DNA of 34,128 nt from Planctomycetota bacterium (GTDB taxonomy: Bacteria > Planctomycetota > Planctomycetia > Gemmatales > Gemmataceae), in the NCBI GenBank assembly GCA_009920765.1, contig RFZJ01000042.1, forward strand, positions 1-34,128, in the 5' to 3' direction. The stretch's first letter is position 1. Each line of letters begins with the position of its first letter. Both the position numbers and the translations under genes were made by a program. Positions 17,320-25,653 of this stretch are shown in pieces. The notes under the pieces were generated by a model. The model did no database searches. It saw nothing but the letters and a program-made list of their open reading frames with translations, and had not been told where the DNA came from.

Positions 17320-17340
17320 TTCTCTAATAATGCTAGAGAA
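17320..17340. promoter_or_regulatory. Inverted repeat TTCTCTA-N7-TAGAGAA before sodA
   Basis: The 21-bp perfect inverted repeat has 7-bp arms and lies 31-51 bases upstream of the sodA ATG, where a -10 box would be expected. Its position suggests a repressor operator. No known family (Fur, PerR or SoxR box) matches the half-site. A second, similar repeat lies about 100 bases away. Confidence 0.45.
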
Positions 17341-17424
17341 AAAATCGCAACATAGACGATCCTCACTATTTATCTAAAGTACCATTTTCCAACCTTGCAG
17401 CAAAAAGAAAAGAACTCATTATTT

Positions 17425-17443
17425 AATTCTCTGTTAGAGAATT
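17425..17443. promoter_or_regulatory. Second inverted repeat AATTCTCT-N3-AGAGAATT
   Basis: The 19-bp repeat has perfect 8-bp arms. It shares the TTCTCT/AGAGAA core with the repeat at 17320, 85 bases apart (edge to edge). Two copies of the same core between the same divergent genes suggest cooperative binding of one regulator, or sites serving the two directions. Confidence 0.4.
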
Positions 17444-17593
17444 CAAATTATTAGGGGATAATCCGTCAAAAAAATGGATTTAAGAACAAATAATCAGCTT
17501 TGATTTTTCAATTGTGCAAAATTACACCACCTAACATTTAAATAATTAAGATGGATGTCTTCATAAAACAAAATAAACGTTAGTTTTGTAAAA

Positions 17594-17971
17594 ATGGCGC
17601 TAGACAAACTTTATCCTATTGTTATTTATACGCTTTATATCAGCCTTAAAATCGAAAGTATGGTGATTGTGCATAGTTCTTGGAAAAGTGTGATTAATAA
17701 TATTGAAAAGACCCTGAATGATTCCCTTTTAAAAATAGGTGATACTGGGGCTGAATTGAACGGTTTGGTTAAAGAAGAAGTTGAACACTCGAAAAATATT
17801 GTCTTCCAACAAACAATACAAAATAATCTGGGTAAAATCGAAATTGCTTTGAATAAAACTAATTCACAATTTAATATTCTCACTATGGAAATGGAATCTG
17901 CCGCAGATGTCCTTAGGATTTGGATTGGCAAAGCTAAGCAATGTCAAGAAAAGATTAAATCCATCAAATAG
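17594..17971 (+). CDS. Coiled-coil protein upstream of ispD (hypothetical)
   Basis: The 125-aa product is mostly helical, with heptad-like runs such as VINNIEKTLNDSLLKIGD and LGKIEIALNKTNSQFNIL. No catalytic motif or signal peptide is recognised. A later start at 17660 (Met 23) is plausible, since the first 22 residues are hydrophobic and less like the rest, and no strong Shine-Dalgarno sequence marks either start. It is 30 bases upstream of ispD and probably co-transcribed with it. Confidence 0.55.
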   Translation: MALDKLYPIVIYTLYISLKIESMVIVHSSWKSVINNIEKTLNDSLLKIGDTGAELNGLVKEEVEHSKNIVFQQTIQNNLGKIEIALNKTNSQFNILTMEMESAADVLRIWIGKAKQCQEKIKSIK

Positions 17972-18001
17972 TTGACCTGTGATTTATGAAAGAGAATAAG
18001 A

Positions 18002-18739
18002 ATGGCCAAATTTGCTGTTATCCTTCCTGCCGCAGGAAAATCTACACGTTTCAAGGATAAAGAAAAAAAACCTTTCGCTGCTTTGGATGGCCGGCCTGTT
18101 TGGCTTAGAACCGCTGAGCTTTTTGTTTCTCGCGATGATGTTTGTCAGTGTATTCTTGTGATTGATTCCTCTGATGAGGAAATGGTAAGGCGCAAGTATG
18201 GTGCGAACATGGCTTTTTTAAATATTTCTCTTATTCATGGTGGTTCTGAGCGTTTTGAATCTGTTGCAAATGCATTAAAAATATTAAAGGATGAAGTGGA
18301 GTTTGTGGCCATTCATGATTCTGTAAGGCCTTGTGTAACCTCAGAAATGATTGATAAAGTCTTTCAACAGGCCATCAAGTCAGGGGCGGCAATTTTAGCA
18401 CTTGGTATGACCGATTCCCTGAAACGGGGAAGCAGTACTGAACCCGTGGTGATTGAGCAATCTCTTCCAAGAGACAGGCTTTGGTTGGCACAGACACCTC
18501 AGGTTTTTAGCAAAGGAATTCTAATTAAAGCATTTGAAAATGTTCCGAAAGGGGCTACTGACGATAGTCAGGTTGTTGAGGCAAACGGAACTAAAGTTTC
18601 AATTGTGGTTGGTTCACCAAGTAATATTAAAATAACTACCAAGGATGATTTGTTTCTTGCAGATTCTATCTTGAAATCCAGACCTAAACCCAAGGCTAAT
18701 GCTTCTGCGCATCCATTTGCAGATGACATGTTCCGATAA
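18002..18739 (+). CDS. ispD: 2-C-methyl-D-erythritol 4-phosphate cytidylyltransferase IspD
   Basis: It joins MEP and CTP to make CDP-methylerythritol in the non-mevalonate isoprenoid pathway, in the cytoplasm. The 245-aa length is normal plus a short polar tail. The N-terminal LPAAGKSTRF nucleotide-binding loop with KKPF, the IHDSVRPCV block (usually DAARP), and the C-terminal GATDDSQVVE and NIKITTKDD motifs are all visible. The last 15 residues (after SRPKPKANA) look like an unstructured tail. upp follows immediately downstream, with no gap if a TTG start is used. Confidence 0.95.
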   Translation: MAKFAVILPAAGKSTRFKDKEKKPFAALDGRPVWLRTAELFVSRDDVCQCILVIDSSDEEMVRRKYGANMAFLNISLIHGGSERFESVANALKILKDEVEFVAIHDSVRPCVTSEMIDKVFQQAIKSGAAILALGMTDSLKRGSSTEPVVIEQSLPRDRLWLAQTPQVFSKGILIKAFENVPKGATDDSQVVEANGTKVSIVVGSPSNIKITTKDDLFLADSILKSRPKPKANASAHPFADDMFR

Positions 18740-18757
18740 TTGAAATATGTGAAAAAT

Positions 18758-19384
18758 ATGGCCCCCGTTCTTAAAGTTTTAGATAACCCAATTGTTTCAC
18801 ATTGGTTGTGCAGTCTTAGAAACAAAAATTCAGGTAATCTTGTTTTCAGACAAGCAGTTGAACTGCTTTCTCATGCAGTTTTTTTAGAGGCATCATCTGA
18901 TTTTCATACATCAAATACTTCTTTTGAATCGCCCGTTGGACCTGCCAGCGGCAAAATTGTAAATCAAGAGTTCGCAATTATTCCAATTCTTAGAGCTGGG
19001 ATAGGCATGGTTGATCCAATTTTACGATGGATTGCAGATGCCCGGGTATACCATCTTGGTGCTTGTCGCAACCATGACACATTGCAACCAGAATTTTATT
19101 ACAATAAGCTTCCCAATGATATGTCCAAGTTTCATTGCCTGGTCCTCGACCCCATGCTTGCCACGGGGGGATCCGCTCTAGAAACCTTTAGGCGGTTGCA
19201 CAAAAGTGGTGTACAGAAAATAAGCTTTCTTGGATTGATCGGTTCAAGAATGGGTGTTGAAAATCTGCATGAGGAGTTCCCCGAAGTTTCAATCACTCTG
19301 GCCGCACTGGATGATGAATTAAATCACAGGGGATACATTAAGCCTGGTTTGGGAGATGCAGGCGACAGGTATTTTAATACTTAA
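18758..19384 (+). CDS. upp: Uracil phosphoribosyltransferase
   Basis: It makes UMP from uracil and PRPP in pyrimidine salvage. The protein has 208 aa from the ATG at 18758. Visible motifs are VLDNPIVSHWLCSLRN at the start, ILRAGIGMVDPIL, the PRPP-binding LDPMLATGGSA, and the C-terminal GDAGDRYFNT. The start at 18758 aligns with the family's N terminus; a GTG at 18749 or a TTG at 18740 could add three or six residues. The stop TAA shares the palindrome TTAA with the stop of the converging CDF gene, giving a four-base overlap. Confidence 0.95.
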   Translation: MAPVLKVLDNPIVSHWLCSLRNKNSGNLVFRQAVELLSHAVFLEASSDFHTSNTSFESPVGPASGKIVNQEFAIIPILRAGIGMVDPILRWIADARVYHLGACRNHDTLQPEFYYNKLPNDMSKFHCLVLDPMLATGGSALETFRRLHKSGVQKISFLGLIGSRMGVENLHEEFPEVSITLAALDDELNHRGYIKPGLGDAGDRYFNT

Positions 19385-20319
19385 GAGTTTGGCGATTTTT
19401 TTTCAAAATGGGTCAGGGCATTATCTTCCCATGAAGTTGGATCCTCTATAGGTTCCGCATGAATTTGTACCTGACAATCCTTGACTTGTAATTTAATGGC
19501 GTGTTCTATTTTTTCCATTAGTTGATGCCCCACTTTGATGCTTAATATTCCGGGAAGCAATAAGTGGAAATCTACAAACTTTTTTGAACCTGCTTGGCGG
19601 GATCGCAGTGCATGGAAAGTCATCTCGGGTTCAAGGTTAAGGGCGATTATTTCCCTAATTAATGCCAATTCTTTTTCAGGCAGTGCATGGTCCATCAATC
19701 CCTTGAATGATTTCCATATTAATTGAAGGCTTGTGTTCAGAATTATCAGGGAAACACCAATTGCTAGAATAGGATCAACCCATTCTACTCCGCCGACCTT
19801 GGCAAAAAATAATCCAATTAGGACACCGCATGTGGTATATACATCCGTTAAAAGGTGCTGGCCATCTGCTTCAAGAACTATAGATTGATATTTCTTGCCA
19901 ACAATCAAAAGAATGACTGCAACCGCTGCGTTGATCATTGAAGCAACAAAAGAAATAACCATACCGATTTCAATTGTTTGAAGCGGCTGTGGGGAAATTA
20001 GTCGATGTACCCCCAAAAGTCCAATGCTGAGTGCAGCAAATAAAATCAGCGCTCCTTCAAATCCGCTTGAGAAGTATTCAATTTTTTCATGGCCATAAGT
20101 ATGGGTGTCATCAGCAGGCCTTTCGGAAAGCCTTATGGCTATAAATGCAATTATTGCAGCAATCAAATTAATTATCGATTCAGCGGCATCTGAAAGAAGG
20201 CTGATTGAGTCGGTGATCCAGTAGGCATATGTTTTAAGTACGAGCGTGGATAAGCCAGCAAGGATTGAAAGGTAAAGAACATTTCTTGGCGTAAACAAGC
20301 TCATCGAAATATCTCGCAT
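19381..20319 (-). CDS. Cation diffusion facilitator (CDF) metal exporter
   Basis: The protein (312 aa) has six predicted membrane helices and a cytoplasmic C-terminal domain, the usual CDF design for divalent-metal export against protons. LLSDAAESIINL in helix 2 has Asp 44 at the place of FieF Asp 49, but Ser 40 where FieF has Asp 45. Helix 5 keeps His 155 and Asp 159 (ADGQHLLTDVYTT). The loop DTHTYGHEKIEYFSSG is typical. The metal cannot be assigned; the Ser at the first site argues against simply copying FieF's Zn/Fe assignment. The start may be 20319 or the ATG at 20304, which has GAGA before it. A perfect inverted repeat covers the upstream start codon. Confidence 0.9.
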   Translation of the reverse strand: MRDISMSLFTPRNVLYLSILAGLSTLVLKTYAYWITDSISLLSDAAESIINLIAAIIAFIAIRLSERPADDTHTYGHEKIEYFSSGFEGALILFAALSIGLLGVHRLISPQPLQTIEIGMVISFVASMINAAVAVILLIVGKKYQSIVLEADGQHLLTDVYTTCGVLIGLFFAKVGGVEWVDPILAIGVSLIILNTSLQLIWKSFKGLMDHALPEKELALIREIIALNLEPEMTFHALRSRQAGSKKFVDFHLLLPGILSIKVGHQLMEKIEHAIKLQVKDCQVQIHAEPIEDPTSWEDNALTHFEKKSPNS

Positions 20320-20344
20320 GACATATATGTTAGATTATATGTCA
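20319..20344. promoter_or_regulatory. Inverted repeat TGACATATA-N8-TATATGTCA at the CDF gene start
   Basis: The 26-bp sequence has perfect 9-bp arms with an 8-bp spacer. It touches the first base of the ATG at 20319 and lies between the TPR gene and the CDF gene. Likely roles are an operator for a metal-sensing repressor, or an mRNA hairpin covering the start codon. It has no T-tract, so it is not a typical terminator. The base composition is AT-rich. Confidence 0.5.
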
Positions 20345-20375
20345 GCTTTTAATTTTGCTAGTAGTAAAGGCGGGT

Positions 20376-21161
20376 TTAGCGTTGAGCGCCAGAAAGATCG
20401 GTAATTCTTTTTTGGGCTTCAGCGACTCTTTTTGGATCCAGTTCTCGAGTGGTAACTTCGCGATACAACTCTATAGCTTTGTTGCGCTCTGTTAGGTTTC
20501 TGTCATAAATTCTTGCAGCCCTTAGCCTGGCATCAAGTTGGGTGCGAGAATTCCATTGAAAACAGCGTTCAAAATAAAGTGCTGCCCTTTGGTATTGTTT
20601 GTAGGGCTTCGATTCGTAAATCTCTCCCAACTGATATGCGGCGTCGCTTATCTTATCACTGTTAGGGTAGGTGCTTAAAATTTGCTGCAATAAGATTTCG
20701 GCCCGCTTTTGATTGTCGGTGTATTCCTGCCCCCAACCTTTGTCTTTGTATTGCATGGCTCTTCGATAATATTCATTGGCATCAGGAATATTTTCGTTTG
20801 CTTGAAGTGTGGGCGGAGGAACATCAAGTTCCAACAAGTATGCCTGTTTTGAGATGCGATGGTAGTTAAGAAGTTCTTCTTCTGCCCATTTAGCTTTTTC
20901 GATTTCACCAACATTAATGTAATGGGATCGAAGAGCTTCCAGTGTTGTTTGATATTCTTTTCTTGCGTGGAGAACTTTTTCGACCAGATCGATGTCCCGG
21001 GATCCGCCAGGTGATATTGGCCTTGTTGACGGTGCCTTTATTGATGTTGGAGTTCCAATTGGTTGTGTCCCTGCAGGCGACCCGTTAGGCATTTGCGACA
21101 TTGCTAACTGGGAAGTTAGTCCAGCAACGATAAAAACCAGCATAAAAAATATACGATGCAT
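20376..21161 (-). CDS. Exported TPR-like protein
   Basis: The 261-aa product begins with a signal peptide (hydrophobic core FFMLVFIVAGL, cleavage near LAMSQ), followed by a Pro/Thr/Ser-rich linker and a coiled-coil-like helix (about residues 58-100). The second half has tetratricopeptide-type helices (DANEYYRRAMQY, RAEILLQQILSTYPNS, DAAYQLGEIYES, AALYFERCFQWN), similar in form to outer-membrane assembly and YbgF-type proteins. The precise role is unknown. GAGGG before the ATG supports the start. The CDF gene follows 56 bases downstream. Confidence 0.8.
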   Translation of the reverse strand: MHRIFFMLVFIVAGLTSQLAMSQMPNGSPAGTQPIGTPTSIKAPSTRPISPGGSRDIDLVEKVLHARKEYQTTLEALRSHYINVGEIEKAKWAEEELLNYHRISKQAYLLELDVPPPTLQANENIPDANEYYRRAMQYKDKGWGQEYTDNQKRAEILLQQILSTYPNSDKISDAAYQLGEIYESKPYKQYQRAALYFERCFQWNSRTQLDARLRAARIYDRNLTERNKAIELYREVTTRELDPKRVAEAQKRITDLSGAQR

Positions 21162-21280
21162 GATAAAACCCTCTTTGTACTCAATGGGGATTTACCTTGT
21201 AAAACAGGTTTTGTCTAGACGAGCATTAAATAGAAGTGGATTAGGGTGAAGCTTAAAACTCCTAGATTGCTGATTTGGGG

Positions 21281-22408
21281 CTAAATTGCCCGATCATCCA
21301 CTTTTGCAAAAATCATACGGCCTGAAGGTGTTTGAAGGGCGCTTGTTACCTGAACGTTAATATCTTGCCCAATGTATTGCCTGCCTTGGTCAACAACTAC
21401 CATGGTGCCGTCTTCAAGGTAACCAACTCCTTGACCCATTTGATCGCCTTGTTTAGCAATTTTAATAAAGAAATGTTCCCCAGGTAAAACAATAGGCTTA
21501 AGAGCGTTGGAGACTTCATTAAGATTAACTACTTCCACGCCCTGAAGTTGTGCAATTTTGTTTAAGTTAAAATCGTTGGTGACTACTTTACCACCAATGT
21601 TTTTGGCAAGGATGACTAATTTTTCGTCAACTTGAGTGATACCTTTCATTTCGGTTGGTTCGCCTTCATGAACTTGTAGTTCAACTTTGTTGTTGGTTTG
21701 CAAGCTTTTAAGAATATCTAGACCACGCCTTCCCCTGTTACGTTTTAATTTGTCAGCACTATCGGAAAGGGTGTGAAGTTCTTTTAGAACAAATCTTGGG
21801 ACTATAAGTCTGTTGTCGAGAATTTTTGTTTCGCAAAGGTCTGCAATTCTTCCATCAATAATAGCTGAGGTGTCGAGAATAAAGGGTTTAGATCCCTTAA
21901 CTTGTTTCGAAAATTCAATGTAAGGAATAATAAACCTGAATTCGTCCTTTGTTTGAAGAAGTGTTGAAATGCAGATGTAAATGCAGATGGCGGTACTAAA
22001 GGCGCGAAGCAGATTGCGCTGAACGATGATTCGACTGGCGAAATCTGTATCTTTTTGGGCACTTTCCCAATCAAATAGGAATGGGTCCATGATGGTGGAG
22101 AAAATACTTCCAAGTAAAAGCCCCATTAGTAGTCCAAAATAAACAGAAGAAATAGTGGTGATTTGCTTGTTTCGTAGCAATGTGTCAAAAAGAATAATTA
22201 TAATACCGATCGAAATAATGATGAGGAATGCAGTATAACCATTTTTTGTAGATCCCCCCTGATCTGCATTGCCGAAGTGTTGATATGCGATCATCGCAAG
22301 GGCAATCATGCCAGCGCCAAAAAATGCGCGTAATAAACCGAGAGGCAAAAGGCCGGAATTCCAAGCCTTTACTGCCCAATTTTTGGTGTTTAATGAATCC
22401 AAGTCCAT
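21281..22408 (-). CDS. PIN/TRAM-domain membrane protein (YacL-like)
   Basis: The 375-aa protein has four hydrophobic helices in the N-terminal 150 residues, a PIN-type nuclease domain (FILDTSAIIDGRIADL, VTNDFNLNKIAQLQGV) and a C-terminal TRAM domain (GEHFFIKI, GQGVGYLEDGTMVVVD). This layout matches the YacL family, often described as PilT-like ATPase-associated but with unsettled function. The acidic residues of PIN are largely present. I prefer the ATG at 22408; the frame is open to a GTG at 22474, but the extra residues add no family pattern and no Shine-Dalgarno sequence is clear in either case. Confidence 0.85.
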   Translation of the reverse strand: MDLDSLNTKNWAVKAWNSGLLPLGLLRAFFGAGMIALAMIAYQHFGNADQGGSTKNGYTAFLIIISIGIIIILFDTLLRNKQITTISSVYFGLLMGLLLGSIFSTIMDPFLFDWESAQKDTDFASRIIVQRNLLRAFSTAICIYICISTLLQTKDEFRFIIPYIEFSKQVKGSKPFILDTSAIIDGRIADLCETKILDNRLIVPRFVLKELHTLSDSADKLKRNRGRRGLDILKSLQTNNKVELQVHEGEPTEMKGITQVDEKLVILAKNIGGKVVTNDFNLNKIAQLQGVEVVNLNEVSNALKPIVLPGEHFFIKIAKQGDQMGQGVGYLEDGTMVVVDQGRQYIGQDINVQVTSALQTPSGRMIFAKVDDRAI

Positions 22409-22525
22409 TTTTTTGGGTGTCCGATCTTTTATGTGGCGAGGCAAGTATACATGATATTTTATTGTAATGATCACATTTTTAGAAGTCTTTATCCATCCAA
22501 TGTGAATATTTGTTCCTTAAATTAT

Positions 22526-23647
22526 TTAGACATCAAAATAAGGATTGAAAATTTTCATGCACTCATCTTGTGCGAATCTATCAGTCATTCCTGCTATATA
22601 GTCGCAAACGGTACGATGTAATCCTTGGGTTGTAATTCGCGCTTTATATCTTTCGGGGAGTTGTAAAGGGTTTTCAGAGAATTCGGAAAATAATCTTTTT
22701 ACAAACCTAGCGCCTTTATTTGCCATCCTTTGCACTCGAAAATTATTGTAGATTTTTTCCTTTAGCACTGCCCCAAGTTCATGTTTTAGTTCCTCAATTT
22801 TCGGACTGTGGCAAACAACTGAAGTCTCCATGTCCCTGACTTGTTCAAGGTTGGCATCCTTTGCCAAAGATATGTTTTTTCTCGTGTTTTCAACTAAATC
22901 GCGCACGTGCATATCAATTAGCAGACGAATCGCACCTAATTGTGTTTGGGTGGAGGTGGCTTCTTTAGGTAAAATCTCTTGCGCTTTTGCAAAAGCCATG
23001 TTCCATATTTTTGATCCTGAAAGATCGGAAAATTCTATTATCCCGAGGCTGATTGCATCATCTATATCATGGGCATTGTATGCAAGGCTATCACAGGTAT
23101 CTGCTACTTGTGCTTCGAGAAAAGGTTGTTTGTATTTAAGGTATTTTTTAACTTCCGGGCTATCGGGTACCTTCGAATGTAAAGCCATTGCCTCGCGAAC
23201 TTCCCAAGTCAGGTTCAATCCAGGATAATTTGCATAAGGGTATTCTAATTCCTCAACAATCCTGAGCGCATGCCGGTTATGTTCGAACCCTCCATGACCA
23301 GTCATGCAATCTCGCAGTGCATATTCACCCGCATGGCCAAAAGGTGGGTGGCCAAGATCGTGTGATAGGGCGATTGCTTCTGTTAAGTCTTCGTTTAAAA
23401 GCAATTGCCTGGCAACTGTTCTACTTATTTGGGCAACTTCAAGAGTGTGGGTGAGTCGTGTTCGGTGGTGGTCGCTAGTGTGAGTTACTAGAACCTGTGT
23501 TTTGTGTGCCAGTCGTCGAAAAGCTGTGGCGTGAACAATTCGGTCTCTATCTCGTTGGTAGGAATTCCGAAAAGGATGATCTTTTTCAGGGTAATCCCTG
23601 CCTTTACTGAGTTCAGTTTTCATGGCTAATGGTGATATTGATTCCAT
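22526..23647 (-). CDS. dgt: Deoxyguanosinetriphosphate triphosphohydrolase-like protein
   Basis: dGTPases remove triphosphate from dGTP and related dNTPs. The HD-domain metal set is visible: the His in RLTHTLEVAQISR, then ALSHDLGHPPFGHAGE, and the Asp in ADTCDSLAYNAHDIDD. FQRDR-like (YQRDRDRIVHATAFRRL) and HRTRLTH blocks are typical. The start is uncertain: the ATG at 23647 aligns with the family's N terminus, while a GTG at 23686 overlaps the stop of the HIT gene by seven bases. In either case the gene directly follows the HIT gene and is probably translated from the same transcript. Confidence 0.93.
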   Translation of the reverse strand: MESISPLAMKTELSKGRDYPEKDHPFRNSYQRDRDRIVHATAFRRLAHKTQVLVTHTSDHHRTRLTHTLEVAQISRTVARQLLLNEDLTEAIALSHDLGHPPFGHAGEYALRDCMTGHGGFEHNRHALRIVEELEYPYANYPGLNLTWEVREAMALHSKVPDSPEVKKYLKYKQPFLEAQVADTCDSLAYNAHDIDDAISLGIIEFSDLSGSKIWNMAFAKAQEILPKEATSTQTQLGAIRLLIDMHVRDLVENTRKNISLAKDANLEQVRDMETSVVCHSPKIEELKHELGAVLKEKIYNNFRVQRMANKGARFVKRLFSEFSENPLQLPERYKARITTQGLHRTVCDYIAGMTDRFAQDECMKIFNPYFDV

Positions 23648-23679
23648 GTAGGGGCAGGCTCCAATAGGAAAAGAAAAAT

Positions 23680-24201
23680 CTAACACTCTTCGGGAAATGG
23701 TTGTTTTTCAATAGTTTGATTTAAATAGTCAAAAAGGCTATCCAAGGATTGAACAATAACTTTAGTGCCTGTTAGAACCGGCATAAAGTTGGTGTCTCCA
23801 TTCCAGCGGGGGACAATATGCCAGTGAAGGTGTCCAGGAACACCAGCCCCAGCTGCGGCCCCGTGATTCATTCCTATGTTAAATCCATCCGGTTTGATCA
23901 ATTCTTTGATAATTTTTAAAAGATGTTGGATTGTAAGTGAGCTAGATAAAAGTTGCTTTTCGTTTAACTCAGCTAAATCCCCAGTGTGATCAAAAGGACA
24001 TATTAAAAGATGTCCATTATTGTAAGGAAATTTATTCAAAAAGACCAAACTGTGTCTAAGTCTTTTTACAAGAAGGTTTTGTTTGTCATTTTTCTTGTCA
24101 AACATTTGATTTTTAGCAGAACAGATGAAGCAAGAATCATTTTTTTCGGGTTTGGTTGCAGCAACATAGGCGTGCCGCCAAGGTGCCCAAAGATTTTCCA
24201 T
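23680..24201 (-). CDS. HIT family hydrolase/Ap4A phosphorylase-like
   Basis: The 173-aa protein has the histidine-triad motif GHLHWHIVPRW (HxHxH) and an upstream CFIC pair that may bind zinc, typical of the branch with MENLWAPWR at the N terminus. It should hydrolyse or phosphorolyse nucleotide phosphates such as diadenosine polyphosphates, in the cytoplasm. The start at 24201 is supported by GGAG eight bases upstream and by the family's MENLWAPW start. A further in-frame TTG at 24213 is less likely. It is upstream of, and possibly overlaps, the dgt gene. Confidence 0.93.
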   Translation of the reverse strand: MENLWAPWRHAYVAATKPEKNDSCFICSAKNQMFDKKNDKQNLLVKRLRHSLVFLNKFPYNNGHLLICPFDHTGDLAELNEKQLLSSSLTIQHLLKIIKELIKPDGFNIGMNHGAAAGAGVPGHLHWHIVPRWNGDTNFMPVLTGTKVIVQSLDSLFDYLNQTIEKQPFPEEC

Positions 24202-24229
24202 ACGATTCTCCAAATTTTATTTATTGGTT

Positions 24230-24250
24230 AAAGTATACAGGAAATACTTT
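24230..24250. promoter_or_regulatory. Inverted repeat AAAGTAT-N7-ATACTTT
   Basis: The 21-bp repeat has perfect 7-bp arms and lies 29 bases upstream of the HIT start, between it and the divergent rpmF gene. On the minus strand it contains TATACT, a possible -10 box for the HIT gene. It could be an operator or coincidental in AT-rich sequence. Confidence 0.3.
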
Positions 24251-24395
24251 TGGGTGAATGTGTAAAATCTCACCTATTATCGGAGTTTTTGTAAATTAGT
24301 TTCAAAGTCTAAGGGAATGACCACTAGACTTAACGATGGTTTATAAATACTTTAATTATGAGTAATTTTTTCGTTTAGGAAGGGATGTTTTAATC

Positions 24396-24581
24396 ATGGC
24401 AGTACCAAAAAGAAGGGTATCCCACGCTCGCCAAGGTAAAAGGCGTAGTCATTTGGGAGCAAAACCTACGCAAGTTGCTTATTGTTCCAATTGCGGTTTT
24501 CCATTTAGACCACATCGAGTTTGCTCTAATTGTGGCTTTTATCAAGGGCGTGAATTTTTGAAAGTTGAACAGGAGAAGTAA
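24396..24581 (+). CDS. rpmF: Ribosomal protein L32
   Basis: The 61-aa product starts MAVPKRRVSHARQGKRRSH, as L32 does, and has a zinc-ribbon with two CxxC pairs (CSNCGF and CSNCGF). The start follows GGAAGGG. It is four bases before plsX, the common bacterial arrangement in which L32 leads the fatty-acid cluster. Confidence 0.97.
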   Translation: MAVPKRRVSHARQGKRRSHLGAKPTQVAYCSNCGFPFRPHRVCSNCGFYQGREFLKVEQEK

Positions 24582-24584
24582 AAA

Positions 24585-25595
24585 ATGCGCATTGCTTTGG
24601 ATGCAATGGGCGGGGATTTTGCTCCTGGACCAATCATTGCTGGGGCTCTACAGGCGGTTCAGTCTGACACCGAACTTTCCGTGGTTCTTGTGGGTGATAA
24701 TGACCAAATTAGTCCTCACATTCAAGGTCAGCCCCATTCTGATCGTATTAAAGTCTTTCACTGCACCCAAGCAATTGGGATGGAAGAATCTCCAGTTGAT
24801 GGTTTGCGCAAGAAACCTGATAACTCCATCTCTAGATGCTGGCAATTGCTGTGCCAAAAAGAGGTTGATGGTATTGTAAGTGCCGGAAATACAGGCGCCA
24901 TGGTTGCTGGCGGGATGTTCACAAGACGATTCCTGAAAAATGTGAAAAGACCAGGTATCGCAGCTGTAATGCCCACAAAAAAAGGGTTCTGTGTTTTAAT
25001 TGATGTTGGTGCAAATACCGAGCCCAAAGCTGAGCATCTTTACCAATACGGAGTTATGGGAAGCTTGTTTGCCCGTAGAATTCTTGGCCACGAAAATCCC
25101 AAAATTGGACTTATGAATATTGGCTCTGAAGAAGCTAAAGGTAATAGCTTGGCTAAAGAGACACTTGCCCTTTTTAACAGTAGCCACTCCAAAAGTAGTT
25201 TTATCGGCAATATTGAAGGTCGTGATATTCACCAAGGGGTTGCAGAAGTTGTTGTATGTGATGGTTTTGTTGGTAATGTTGTGCTTAAAGTTTGCGAAGG
25301 TCTTTATCAATATTTGATGGAAGTCACCACTCAGGATGTTTTGGGCTGTTTAAAACAGGAAAAAGACCTTGCAAAAAACGCATTGAAGCAACTTGCGAGT
25401 AAATACGATTACAGTGAATTCGGTGGGGCCCCTTTGTTAGGTATTGACGGTGTTTGTATTATTTGTCATGGCAGTTCCAAGGATCGTGCCATTAAAAATG
25501 CATTGCTATTGGCAGCCAAGTATGCAAGGCTAAAGCTTAATGATTTAATTGTAAGGGAGCTTGAATCAGCTCCATCTTTGGTGATAAATCAGTAG
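24585..25595 (+). CDS. plsX: Phosphate acyltransferase PlsX
   Basis: PlsX converts acyl-ACP to acyl phosphate for phospholipid synthesis. The 336-aa protein starts MRIALDAMGGDFAP and contains VSAGNTGAMVAGG, LIDVGANTEPK, GLMNIGSEEAKGN, and NIEGRDIHQGVAEVVVCDGFVGN, all well conserved in the family. It follows rpmF by three bases and precedes fabD by 58 bases. Co-transcription with the fab genes is likely. Confidence 0.97.
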   Translation: MRIALDAMGGDFAPGPIIAGALQAVQSDTELSVVLVGDNDQISPHIQGQPHSDRIKVFHCTQAIGMEESPVDGLRKKPDNSISRCWQLLCQKEVDGIVSAGNTGAMVAGGMFTRRFLKNVKRPGIAAVMPTKKGFCVLIDVGANTEPKAEHLYQYGVMGSLFARRILGHENPKIGLMNIGSEEAKGNSLAKETLALFNSSHSKSSFIGNIEGRDIHQGVAEVVVCDGFVGNVVLKVCEGLYQYLMEVTTQDVLGCLKQEKDLAKNALKQLASKYDYSEFGGAPLLGIDGVCIICHGSSKDRAIKNALLLAAKYARLKLNDLIVRELESAPSLVINQ

Positions 25596-25653
25596 GATTC
25601 TGATTAAGATTTGGTTCGGTTATGTCTGGGAATTGGAAGGAATCTTTTTAAAA

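Larger units (their letters stand above)
17290..17593. other. Intergenic regulatory region between sodA and the coiled-coil gene
   Basis: This AT-rich stretch of about 304 bases (longer if the next gene starts at 17660) lies between divergent genes. It holds the sodA ribosome binding site, two related inverted repeats (listed separately), and no convincing ORF or RNA gene. On the minus strand a TTGCGA...TATTAG pair with 15 bases between lies within the first repeat and could be the sodA promoter. Confidence 0.4.
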
